64,000 bases of DNA from contig CM068368.1 of NCBI GenBank assembly GCA_034769895.1, positions 690,261,877 through 690,325,876 of the forward strand, given 5' to 3'. A program made the position numbers and the translations under genes. Under the pieces are notes generated by a model. The model made no database searches. It was given only the letters and a program-made list of their open reading frames with translations, and was not told where the DNA came from. The stretch is from Magicicada septendecula (taxonomy: Eukaryota; Arthropoda; Insecta; Hemiptera; Cicadidae). Below are positions 1 through 11,046 of the stretch, one piece after another. The number at the start of each line of letters is the position of its first letter. Positions within the stretch are counted from its first letter, which is position 1.

Positions 1-112
1 CTCCTGTGTTTCTTTCTCCGGCTGCGTCTTCTTTTGTTTGATGACGTTGTTTAAATCGGATGGAGTGTATCCATTAAAAAACAGAATCTCTTCAAAGTGT
101 TTAGCACCTGTT
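1..112 (-). pseudogene. possible Penelope-like reverse transcriptase C-terminal fragment, cut by window edge
   Basis: On the minus strand a short open frame reads through a stretch including HFEEILFFNGYTPSDLNNVI. This resembles the region of Penelope-like reverse transcriptases that lies just before the GIY-YIG endonuclease, where a conserved NGY motif followed by a short helix is common. The rest would lie left of the window. It is only about 35 residues, so the call is tentative; it could equally be chance. Confidence 0.2.
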
Positions 113-136
113 TCCTGTGTTCCTCGTCCAGTAGGA

Positions 137-197
137 ACACACGCACGCATGCACGCACGCACGCACGCGCACGCGCACGCGCACACACACACACGTT
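137..197. repeat. (ACGC)n/(AC)n microsatellite
   Basis: Simple repeat of ACGC units running into CGCA and then CA dinucleotides. Confidence 0.9.
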
Positions 198-263
198 GTT
201 GGCCCGCCTGACTTCCAAGATTTTTCAATTCGGCCCTCAAGTGAAAAAGTTTGGAGGCCCCTG
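198..263 (-). mobile_element. hAT-like transposon terminus fragment
   Basis: Read on the minus strand from 263, the sequence starts CAGGGGCCTCCAAACTTTTT and continues into a GGGCC-containing stretch. Termini of the form CAGGGGtc.CCAAACT are typical of many non-autonomous hAT elements. No opposite end or 8-bp target duplication was located, so this is a fragment call from motif likeness only. Confidence 0.3.
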
Positions 264-1351
264 GTCTAGGCAGAGGAATCCAAAATCAATTTTGAGCTGT
301 AGCATTATAGGAGGAGAAGTAGAAGGCAGATACCATAAATTTAGCTCTTTACAAAAAAAAGCCCACAACAAAAAGGTTTTTGGTCTGATAAACCCACCAT
401 CTTCAAATGTTCACCTTGTTAGTTGTTAAAAAAAAATCTGATTTAGAATAGACAGATGCTAATCACCTCTTTGTAGATTTCACTACCACTTACAACAGCA
501 TTAACATGGATCAACTACTTTACACAGTAATTAAAGGGCCAAACATTCCCCTATAATCTCATAACAATGCACACGATAACAACGACAGAAGAAACCAATA
601 CAGTTAATTTGTTGAAAATATCTCAGAGGCACGAAGTATTAAAAATTGCCTTCACCATGAGGATTCCTGGCAGTACTATTTATTACACCCATTGAAATAT
701 TAAATGGGAAAAGTTATTAAAAGGGTGAACTGGATGTATAATCCAAGGAAAATAATATTACATAAATTGGATAGTTGTTGGATATGTTGTCACTGAGTAT
801 TATTTGGATATGCTACAAGAATTAAGAAAGTCATGAATGATTTATACTTTGTAACAGAAGTCCTCTTTGTAAGAGTATCTGTATAAAAAAATTTGAAAAT
901 GAAATATACTGTGAAGTGAAAAACAATCAAGCAAGCCTGCTACTACTCATACTGAAAAATACTCTTTTGAAATCATCACACCCTTCGCTTATCTAGGATC
1001 CACCGTTAATTAAGGCAAAAATGTATTTGAGAAATTCATACCGAGGCTTATAATGGCAAGCAGGCATACTATGGCATACCAAGTATCCTTTAAAAGCACG
1101 CTTTTGGTAAAATGTACTAAACTGTCCGCAAAACTCTTGTAATAGGCAATGTTGCCTATTGATTTACGCCTATGACATTTAGCCTGAGTGATGACAAAAA
1201 ATTATGAGAATATGACTTTATCAACTGTGTAAATTAAAAATGTACAAATTCTAGATAAAAGCAGTGCAAATTCAAAACAAGTTTCAAGTCTATGGTAATA
1301 AAACAACCATTTAATATTAATACCTTAACACCAGTTATTACTTCATTTGTA
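264..1351. other. AT-rich sequence, no gene seen
   Basis: Only short open frames without recognisable motifs; nothing supported. Confidence 0.6.

Positions 1352-1382
<31 letters not shown>
1352..1382. repeat. (CA)n microsatellite
   Basis: About 15 CA units. Confidence 0.95.
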
Positions 1383-1383
<1 letters not shown>

Positions 1384-3433
1384 CATACCCTCGTTCTGAT
1401 GTTGACGAATGTTGTCAACAATGCAATCATGTCTATGTATTCGTAAGTTTTGGTTTGCATCAATCTTATTTCTAGTTGAGGAAAACAAATATGGAATCCA
1501 CACTTGTAAAGAAAGTGCAACAAACAACATATGTGTATTTTTTTAATCTTAACTCACACAAATCTTTACAAAAAATAGTAAATCATTTTCATTCAGATTG
1601 GCTAGTAAATAATCAGAATACACCACTGAAACAGTTAGCTATGTTTCCGTAAATACGATTCTACGAATTATTTAATGTTGGTCCTTACTTTATACCTCAA
1701 ACAGAAAGTTACAAGTGGTTTCTAGGATTATACAATTACCAGTATTCTGTTAAATTATATATTACCTTTTGTACATAAAGAATGGATAAACGCTGGTTGG
1801 TTTATTTCAGGTAGCCTATGTAAACACATGCTATTATACTTGAATTCAAAGTAAAGCATACTCAACGCCTGCTTTTAAGAGATCTGATTTCGGTCTTAAG
1901 TAGACTTAAAGACCAGAGTCGACATTATCCTACTACTATGAAAGGTTATAACTATTAAATAAACTTACCGAAATGATAGGAACTTAAAATGTCTTCTGAG
2001 AACAATCCAAAATCAAATTTCGGAATATCGTGTGTCACATTTTCCGTGCAGGAAAAATCAGATTTCTCCGTCACCAACATGAAGCACTACGTAGACAAAA
2101 CAAACAAATTATAACTATAAACTAAAATTTCCGAATAACCACACAAATAAACAATTTGTGACTTGTGTAACGTCTACCAACATAACTTGGTGCACAAACA
2201 CTGGACTCGCGGATCCGCCAACATTAACACGGTTGAGGGCGATTTCTCAACCGAAACTGAATCACCATTCGCTTCTATAGAGCTTTACTGTAGAGAATAA
2301 CAGAGATTCAAGAAAATGAAAGCCCATATTTTCTTAATTGTCACGAGTAGTATCGATTTGTTAATATTAACGTTCTCTTCTGACTGGTTGGCCTGATAAA
2401 TATTTAAATTCCAATTTCACTGGGTGATTTGTTGAGCGTTTTTTAACACATCATGATTAGGCTACAAGCGCAATAGCTAAATAAACTAACCTATGCTATA
2501 AATACACAATAGCAAAATAAGAAAATACAGTCTATGTATTTTTTTGTTTAAATACGTTGCAATTTGCCAAATCTAATTCATGAAACTGTTGAATTAGGCC
2601 TATTGCCAAGCGCACTTTAAACGTTACATTTGTTGCTAGGTATTTTATTTTAAAAATAAGTGAGTACTAATTAATATGCCATGGTGTTGTTACAGTCCAT
2701 GTTAGGGTAGTAAGCTACAAACAAATCATTTTTGAAAATACTTGTTTTTTAACAATACACCTTTTTTCAAACTTTTTAGTTATAAGATTACAAAGTTTTT
2801 GTAGAAAAGTTTATGTTAAACAAAATTGGGTAAGTCGATGACTTAAATTATGCTGATAGTAAATCCATAATGTTGAAAGCATGATTACAGCATTCAACAA
2901 AAATGCACAGGAAGAGATACTTTAATGAACTGACACTCAGACAATGAAAAACAACAGGGAGAGAAGTGCAAAATAGGAAAAATAAAGAATGGACATTCAA
3001 ATACAGAGAGGTGGGGTAGATGAGTAGGTAACTTTATACGCAAGCACAGTAGCAAACAGAAAGACGGGTTATTTAATTCAAATTTAAAGTAACATACAAT
3101 CTACTTTAGCTTTAAAAAATTATAAATAAGATTAGCCAAAAAAATAAAATAAAAATCCACAAAAATACATTAGGTCAAGTAATGACATAGACAGTGGTAA
3201 CATAGTTGCTCGCAAACAAGGAAGACGTTGAAATAATTAGAAGGAAAATAACCAAAACGAACACACACAAAATACTAATCTAATGAGACACATCGTGGAC
3301 AACAAAATCCAACAATACTAATGTAAATCAGGGAAGAACTCAGAGATTTAATGAGTAAAAAAAGTTAGATCAAATGTTAAAAAAAGAACATAAGGTTATC
3401 AAGGTTCAGAGGTTAAAGTTGGTTTGGGTTTTG
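1383..3433. other. AT-rich sequence, no gene seen
   Basis: No open frame with coding character. Near the end (3291-3312) lies a copy of a short motif (GTGGACAACAAAATCCAA) that recurs at three other places in the window; see the separate repeat entries. Confidence 0.6.
3291..3312 (-). repeat. dispersed motif copy 1 (TTGGATTTTGTTGTCCAC)
   Basis: On the minus strand this reads TTGGATTTTGTTGTCCACGA. Near-identical copies occur at 22825-22853 (+), 28901-28927 (+) and 40395-40421 (-). Two of those are the two arms of the giant inverted repeat; this copy and the one at 28901 are independent. It is probably part of the end of an unrecognised repeat family. Confidence 0.5.
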
Positions 3434-3987
3434 TAACGTAACACTACCGGTTACAGCCAGTTGTGTGGTAAAACACATTTATATCAGTAGTATATTCTGC
3501 TGTAGATTATTAATATTAATTTTATTAATGTTAGTAGGTAGACATACAGATGAGAATTGTACCAAGTATTTGTTATATAAGTAAGAGATGTGTACTAGCG
3601 AGGCGACACGTTGGCGCCGAACGAGTGTAAAATTGTATTGTATGTACAACTTTCTAAGTCGTAAAGATATAAAACGCTTTGTTTGCAAAAAACAGCAAAA
3701 AATATGAAGTACGTAGCGTTAGAAAGAGGGTGTTCAAAATACAAAGAGTGATACGTCATAACGGGGGTGGTTTTAGAAAGCAAATTTCTCTTTTTAACGA
3801 GGTAACGTTATGGCAGAAAGAAGTGCGCGTTTATAAGAGTTCTCCAATCAGGAATAGCGTCACCTCTGCGCGCGAAGTTATTTCGAGTGTTAATTGGATA
3901 ATTTCAAACTTACCGGCAACACGTTTGAATTTTGGCCAATGATGGTAATCTTAAGAGTAGCGGTAGTATGGGAAGTCTATGTGAAAG

Positions 3988-4025
3988 TATAAAAGTAACT
4001 CGTGAAGGAACTTAGGGGAGTCAGT
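3988..4025 (+). promoter_or_regulatory. TATA box plus initiator
   Basis: TATAAAAG at 3988-3995 followed by TCAGT at 4021-4025, the arthropod initiator consensus. The gap is a few bases longer than ideal (the A of TCAGT is 35 bases from the first T of the TATA box). Confidence 0.35.
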
Positions 4026-4262
4026 TACCAGTTAGCAAGCAGTCAGTCCGTGGAAGTTTGTTAGTGGCAGTTTTTACTAGTTGTTGTTCGAGAGAGTTAG
4101 AAGTTATGTCTTAAACAATCATTAAGTAATCTAAGACAGTCTGTAAGTAATTCAGTCAATCAGTATTTGGTCATTAGACAAACCAGTTATTTATCGTCAT
4201 GAAGAAGTAAAGTGAGTAGTTAGGAGGAAGTGAAGACAAGATCAAGCAGTCATTAATAAGTC

Positions 4263-4328
4263 AAGCAGTATTATTTATCCTGTGCGCGGCATCAAGAGTG
4301 AAGCAGTATTATTTATCATGTGCGCGGT
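4263..4328 (+). repeat. two-copy direct repeat
   Basis: AAGCAGTATTATTTATC followed by TGTGCGCGG occurs at 4263 and again at 4301, about 38 bases apart. Confidence 0.75.
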
Positions 4329-4758
4329 CGTATGAGAAAGTCAAAGTTTCGGAGGGCGTGGAGATGAATGGTTATCGTGATAGTGTGTGAATAAAAGCAG
4401 AGTAAGGTCAATTGTGTTGTGACGTGTAAAGTGTGGAACGAGCTGGTCGGAGTAATGGATAATTAAACTCAAGTAATCGTATCAAATTAAAATGTTCTAA
4501 TCAAATAATTCATTTAATAAAGTTGTCTACCTAAGTTTCACCCGTTTCATTCTAAACAAACCCATGAAGTGTTCAGATGCTGAAGCATATTTTATATCTT
4601 ACGACATAGAATCAGAGTACAAAGTTTAAATATCTAATACAAATTTGAATGATAGTTCGATATTTATGGTATGTTAGATTTTAAGTTATGTCGCTGATTA
4701 AAGTTAATTTATGATGAGAATGAAGGAGATTTCTAGTTCCAAGAGTAAATTCGCAATG

Positions 4759-4995
4759 TTATAAATAATATTCAATGTGTTAATTAATCTCTTATAAATT
4801 TTAATAATATTCAATGTGTTAATTAATCTCGTATAAATTATAAATAATATTCAAGGTGTTAATTAATCTCATAAATTATAGAGAATAGTCAATGGACTAA
4901 TTAAGCTCTCATAAATGACAGATGATATTCAATGTGTAAATTAAGTCTTTATCAATGATAAATGATATTCATTGTGTTCATGAATCTCTTGTGAC
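4759..4995. repeat. tandem repeat, about six units of ~40 bp
   Basis: Unit core is ATATTCAATGTGTTAATTAA followed by a TCT..TATAAAT spacer. The first three units are close; the later ones diverge by several substitutions each. Confidence 0.85.
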
Positions 4996-6298
4996 AATTA
5001 GAAAGAGATAAAGAATTTTAATATCAATTAAGAAGTTATTTAATCTGTCAATTTGTAATGATATTATATGTTGTATTATTTAAATGTATACAAATGATAA
5101 ATTTTAATTAGCATCTGAATTAGTTTAATTAGCATCTGAACATAAGAGTTGTTATTAACAACAAACCCTGAGATTCATAATTATCTCTGGTGCCCAGCAT
5201 TTTATATTTAATAATTATAACATAAATTTAAATAATTGTATATTGGTGTATGAACGTAAAGTTTTTAAAAGAACCACGTCCAGCGATTTGTAATAGTTTT
5301 ATGTAGGGAACAAGTGCAAGTGATTAAAAAAATATATAGAATTGAAATTAGGAGTGCAAAGGAGGTGTAGACCAAAGGAAAAATGGAACGTCCAAGTTAT
5401 GACAGACATGACCATGCCTATAGAGGAGTGGAGAGAGAAATACAAAGATAGTAAACAAAAAAAATTATGTATAGAGCTAAAAACACTCCAAATTTCTAGG
5501 ATAAAATTGAATAAACTAGGTTGATTCATTGCAGAAAATAATAAACAGATCTGAAAGGTATTTCTAAGATCAGCTACAACGACTGAATGTAAAACCAATA
5601 ATAAAATAATATACTGGACCTGTCTTTAAAATGCTTTAATAAATAAATAAATTAATAGTTTTCATATTGCACATGTAATTAACAAATATGCCTTCATTTA
5701 TTGATAACCAAATACATCACAATAATATAAAAAATTAAAATTTTCAAATAAATCAGTACAATTTGATTAAGTTAAAATATCTTAACACTTTACATACGTT
5801 TGTCATCATTACTATCTCATCATCATCAGTCACGGATAAGAAACCATAACTTATGGAAAGCTCGTGAGCAGATAATAAATTTGAAGTCGTCATGAGTTTC
5901 TTGCAGAGAATAATACAATTGGTAACAGAATATGCTTTTAACAATATTCCTCAATATATTCATGTATTTTCCTGCCACTCCTTATTCCTTCCACAGCCTT
6001 CTGACCTTTCTCCATCATCCAGATAATCACCCATTAGCCTTCCTTTTTCTATTTCCTTAGGTTGGTCTGAATTAGGGGTGTCTGATACTTGAACAATCTC
6101 TGATCTGCTGACTACCACACATCTATCTACAGAAGTGCTGAGGCCACCCTCCATTGTTGCTTCACTGAGTTCAACAATATTCACTGATTTCCCAGTAATT
6201 TTTCAGGTTTCATCACAATAACTACTTCAGAAAAAGGTGGTATCAGTTCTCCTCTATGGCCAAGAGTTGAACAAGCTTCCAATTCATAGTATTCTATG
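4996..6298. other. AT-rich sequence, no recognised gene
   Basis: The most protein-like frame is 5960-6184 (minus, 74 aa, acidic; includes the string NSDQPKEIEKGRLMGDYLDD). I do not recognise it, there is no visible upstream exon or promoter, and base composition does not set it apart. It may be an exon relic or chance. Confidence 0.5.
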
Positions 6299-6786
6299 AT
6301 GCATAAGTTCAACCTTATATGTGGGACCATTAGGTGAACCCTTAAGTCAGCAAGTAAAGGAACACGTCTGAAATTCTACAAGGTGATGGCCCTTCCCACA
6401 CTTCGTTATGGGTCTGAGAATTAGACTTTAACGAAAAGCCAAGCCAGTCACATCCAAGCGGCTGAAATGAGATTTCTCAGGCACGTGGCAGGGTATGCTC
6501 TCCATGATCATAGAAGCAAACACAGATATACGGCAGGAACTGAATATTGTGAGTATACTCGATAGGATCGCCAAGTATCGGCTGAATTGGTGGAACATCT
6601 TTCCCGAATGGATGACTGCCGCATCCCCAACCAACTCTGGAACTATAAGCCGAGGGGACGGAGAAGTGTGGGACGTCCGAGGAAGCGCTGGAAAGACCAG
6701 CTCTAATCTTTGCCTGTTTGAGACCGGAGCAAACCATCCTTGGTTTAATCTGTGAAGATGATGATGATGATGATAATTATATATAT
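6299..6786 (+). pseudogene. degenerate 3' end of a non-LTR (LINE) retrotransposon
   Basis: Plus-strand translation, with changes of frame, gives the C-terminal part of an insect LINE reverse transcriptase. Recognisable segments are KGTRLKFYKVMALPTL, then AEMRFLRHVAGYALHDH, and at the end YKPRGRRSVGRPRKRWKDQL followed by a stop. The first segment is interrupted by in-frame stops (one replaces the Trp normally following GSEN, near 6422), and the frame shifts again before the last segment. After the stop the sequence ends in a (GAT)n run and then AT repeats, the usual microsatellite tail of such elements. It is 5'-truncated at about 6299. The Ty3-like element A is inserted directly in this tail. 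Family assignment (CR1/RTE/Jockey-like) is not resolved. Confidence 0.75.
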
Positions 6787-9700
6787 TGTAACGATGTGAT
6801 CTGGTCGTACCTGTAAAATGTACACCAATTTTGTATGTGTAATAATGATTAGTGCGTTCGTCTCGCACCGGGGTCGTTACATTAGTGTTCGCGGCTAACG
6901 ATGTCCGTAGCGTTGCGGTAATCACCTGTATAACACGGCAGTAACCTTACCTGTTGTTTATAGGGGTGTGTTAATCCCGGGTGGTGCCAAGTCGTTATTT
7001 AAAACAACTAAAATTATTGTATGATGAGATATCAGCGGTGACGGTCGGGCATTCAAATAATTCCCGCTCGCACAGCTGTCTGAATTGTCGATGCTGCTGC
7101 GCAAATGACAACTTGTTCGCTTCTCGTAAAATCTATTCTTAACTAAACACTAGTAATATATTCAGCACTCCCTATGAAATAATAACGACGGTTACTCCCA
7201 GTAATAGTTATTTTTAATAGGTGATAATTAAAATATTCAAATTGACAATTATATAATGATAAAATTTGCACCGACTGATTATATGAAACCCTTGTCCTCT
7301 GGGCTTGACGAATCGATCAAGGAAACATTCAGCTTTTGCATTGCTGTGTACGTTAAAGTATTACAATTATTTTCTGTTTCCAAAATCGTGGATTCTTGTG
7401 ACTATGAGCTAAAGAATTCCTATGGTTACAATAAAAATATATTACCTTATTCTACGTGTACATAATTAATAATGTGTGATGTTACAATCTGTTCTGTGGT
7501 GTCGTTAAATGTGTTTTGTAAGTTCGTGTTTAACTAATAGGTTATATTTAACATTAACAAGTTTTAGCAAGTTTTATTTTACTTAAATAATCTGTGAAAG
7601 AGAAATATTTGTTTATAGTGAGATAAATTTACCTTTAGTAAAATTTAGAGTGATTAGGGTTTTGGAAAATAAATAATTTAATTGTACTTAACACCTCAGC
7701 ATTACTTGGTGTCTTCGTTCGTTTGATCGGGTAGGATTTGGCTGCAATAAGTTCGGTTTCCATTAATTTTGGGGCTTCAATGGGTTGGGCGTCTTTTTCA
7801 TAACGTGTCTGGATGTTCTTTTCGGGTAATTTTCCGTTTAATTGCCTTGGATCTCGAGTTGACTGCTATAAATGGTCGTCTGCTTCTTATGCTGTCATGG
7901 TTAGGAACTTTAATTACTTTTTTACATTATTTTAACAGAAAATCGTTCTTCCCAACATTGGCTTCTGTATTCTCTTACTGACGCTTCGCTTCTATCTAAC
8001 GGTATTCAACGGTAATCCTCTTCAACTGCCGTTTCCATGGCAACTGCATGATTTTGATTGGTTTATTTTGAGATGATGTATTGTTATCAAAATTCGAATT
8101 CTTCGTATATCTTCTGATTTCTGTTATTCCTCTATCTTCCTTCCTGGTTATTAAATATTGTCACTATAGTATTTATTTCCTTTCATAGATTATTTTGATA
8201 CCCCACAAGTTTGGGTAATTTTAGATTTTATGTTTTTACAATTATGTTAATAATTGTTAATTACATATCTTTTTGTATACAAATGCTTATTATAATATTT
8301 TGTTTTACAAATGATTTACAATTTATTCTTGGTGAATCCTTCACCTCAGATTTGCTAATTTCTTTGTTAATTTGTTATAATTTTTAGTTGTTTGGTTCTG
8401 ACAGTTATGCACCTTCATAGGCCTGAGTAGCCATTATGTTATTTGACTTATTTCATTTAAATCACATTTCGTTTCAGCCTAATGGGCTTTACTTTGTTAT
8501 TATTATTGGTTGTGTTGTATTTTGAGTCTGTTGGTGTTTTGATTACATGTCAATATTGCTTTCTCTATCTTAATATTTAAAACATAACAATTAGGCTTAT
8601 GGACTGCAAGTTTCTTTCAGCCATATCCTATTCATAACATTAAAACGAACAATTCTTTATAAGTTATTAGAGTTATTATTTTGAGTGAGAAATATCATCA
8701 CTTCCTTCCAACTTATTATTTGCTAATTTTTTGTTTACAATACATATTATTTTTATTGTGACAACATCACTTTTATGAAATTTATAACTATCCCTTCTAA
8801 CATGGGTGTCTTTGATTTGTCTCTAATTTCTTAATTTTTAAACAATCTTTACATTCTCTCCATGTCAACACCTTCAATTTATTCTTTCCTGGGATCCTCC
8901 CTTTTAATTACTATCGGTTATAATTAAACTTAAATCTCTTAAACATCTTTTCTTAAATAATAATGTCATCATCACTTTCCAGTGTTCAGTATATCTTATT
9001 CTATAATTCATACTTAATACTATTTTTTACCATATATTTTTCACTGTTATTTTTCCACTTTTAAAACCTTTAGTGTTTTTTACAGATTTATTAAGTGTCT
9101 ATTTTCTTTATTATTCACTATTTCTTATAATAGTTATATTCTACATCTTACACTATTCCCATTTATATCTCACCTTCACTTTTAAATTATCTGTAGTTAA
9201 TTATAATTTAATTAGGTACCTTCCTTATCACTTCACTTTGGGGTTTTTACACATACACTATTGCACTGTATCACTGTTTATACTATGTGTTTTTTAGTGG
9301 GTAATCCCTATACTTATTTCTCTTTCATTACAATATATGCTTAATACTATTAACAATTTTATGTTCTTACAATACTATTTTTACATGTAATTCTCAATTG
9401 GGGTTTAGTTTGCTTTTTTATCATTTTAATCTTTAACCTTGTTTAATAGGGTTTCTTCCCTAAATCATTATTGTCCATTAATGGGTAATAACAGTTACTT
9501 TTTCCTTTCTCATAGGGTAATTTTTTATTTTGATTCCAATATTATTCTTGAGTGCATTATTTCTCCTTCTCCTATGCTTTATTACTTGTTTGTGTATCAT
9601 TATTGGTTTTTATTTTTATCTATTTCCCTCCTTCTTCATTTTCCTCATATTTGGTTAATACTTTGGTCTTTCCATTCTCTCCTTTGGGTACATTTCGACG

Positions 9701-9994
9701 TGTTACATTGGGTCGTTTAATTCCATGAACTTGTTTCATTTTTGTTTGGGTTTTGGATTTTTCCTCTCTTCCTTTGGTTTGGTTACATTCTTGTTTATTC
9801 TTCGTGGATCCCTTCTTCATTTGTTTCCTTTTGTTGGGTCAATCACTTGGGTTAGGTCAAAGTCGTCGTTTGTCGAGTCATAGTTTTTATATTTTATTTA
9901 AATTAATCATTTTTATTTAGCATGAAGTATTATTTTAGATTCAATATTGTTTTGTTCATCCCTGGTATTGGGTTGGCTTATTTGTGTTGTAACA
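6787..9994 (-). repeat. 3' LTR of element A (3,208 bp)
   Basis: Begins TGTAACGATG on the plus strand and ends GTTGTAACA. It matches the right-hand LTR piecewise: 6787-7237 with 20574-21025, 7238-8577 with 42254-43594, and 8578-9994 with 46640-48063, with only scattered differences of a percent or two. The few open frames inside (for example 7769-7981 and 9439-9720) recur in both LTRs and look incidental. A GGTGCCA motif at about 6986 is shared with the LTR of element B (GGCGCCA at 48918). Confidence 0.9.
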
Positions 9995-9998
9995 TAAT

Positions 9999-10008
9999 GC
10001 CTCTCCTT
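9999..10008 (-). promoter_or_regulatory. polypurine tract of element A
   Basis: Coding strand GAAGGAGAGG directly before CATTA and the start of the 3' LTR. Element B has GGTGGGAGAG and element C GGAGAAGGG in the same place. Confidence 0.7.
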
Positions 10009-10243
10009 CAAAATTGATCATTTTGATAAAACACTAGCATAGTTTTTTATAAAATTATCAGTTATATATAATCTTTTTCCTTTTCTTTCTTGTTTGTTTC
10101 TCCATTCTTATTTCTCTTCTTACTTAATTCATTCCATTTTATTTGGATCTGTTTTTATTTATTTCCATTGGTGTGTTCTCCCTTATACACAATTTTTTCC
10201 CTAACTTTTTAGTAGCTGGTTTCTTCCATTACTACTCATTTTT

Positions 10244-10274
10244 CTGAGACCAGAGGAACATCATCTCTGCTCAG
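10244..10274 (-). ncRNA. conserved bulged hairpin in the 3' untranslated region of element A
   Basis: Coding strand: CTGAGCAGAG, nine-base loop, CTCTG, two-base bulge GT, CTCAG. This makes ten pairs with one 2-nt bulge. Element C has the same figure at 62395-62425 with the outermost pair changed from C-G to T-A. It lies about 250 bp upstream of the 3' LTR. Confidence 0.65.
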
Positions 10275-11046
10275 TTTATTTTGATTGCTGGACTTTTCAA
10301 CAGTCAATCTTAAATACCTTTTTTGTCAACTTGTGACTTAAGTTAATAATAATAATAATATTTTGGGATTGTCCACCGTGTGGTTTGTTTTTAGATCACT
10401 TTGGCCTTTTACTCATTCTTCCTTCCGCTGTACCTTTGCTATATACTATCATTTTCTCATACAGTTGGTTGTTTTTTATTTATTCATATGTTAATTTCAT
10501 CATATCTAACTTTTCATAATTTTGTTTTTCTATTCTTCTAGTGATCATTTTAATTATCTTAGACATTTGTATTCTTTTCTTAATTTTTAGCAATATTCTG
10601 CTTTAGCCATAGCTTGTATATTTGATTTATACGTAACTTCTCTTTTTCTTTGTACCAGTTCAGATTTTTTTTTTTCTTAGAATACATTAAACTCATTATT
10701 ATTTCAGGTATTTATCTTATCAGTTTTTAGCTTGATTTTATTTTTGTTTATTTTATTTTGTATTAAATATCATTTTTGATAATTCTTTGTAAGTTAATTC
10801 TCTTACTTTATAGGAATTTTTGTAGCGTATTCCTTTTTTGGTACTTTTTGTTTAATTATTTTATATACTTCATATATCAACTTTTTAATAGACTGTAAGT
10901 TGATTTCACTTAGTAGGAATTTATGTAACTTATTCCTTTGTTTTTATAATTTTTATTTTAGGCCTCATAAGTCATCGAAATATTGTTGTAAGTTGTGCTC
11001 ACATAATTTTTGAATTTTGGCATTTGTTTATTTTGTTTATAGTAAT
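10275..11046 (-). other. pol-to-LTR spacer of element A
   Basis: No open frame, so there is no envelope gene. The part nearest pol holds degenerate copies of the GTAAG...CTTAC palindrome that is tandemly repeated in element C: GTAAG at 10789 with CTTAC at 10802, GTAAG at 10895 with CTTAG at 10909, and GTAAG at 10988. An ATT/AAT microsatellite lies at about 10343. Confidence 0.6.

Larger units (their letters stand above)
3434..4552 (+). other. candidate solo LTR or promoter-bearing repeat
   Basis: The stretch opens with TGTAACGTAACAC, the same style of start as the LTRs at 6787 and 31419. It contains a TATA box and arthropod-type initiator in the middle, and AATAAA poly(A) signals near 4392 and 4515. 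That order (TATA, initiator, poly(A) signal) is what an LTR shows. No matching second copy and no convincing target duplication were found, so it could also be the 5' end of a transcribed host locus. Confidence 0.3.

Noticed and set aside
3612-3630. TTGGCGCCGAACGAGTG as a retroelement primer-binding site
   Set aside because: No LTR end (CA) directly before it and no gag after it.
9073-9720. Hydrophobic open frames in the LTR of element A, repeated near 47030-47789
   Set aside because: T-rich composition gives Phe/Leu/Tyr-rich frames; they recur only because the LTR is duplicated.
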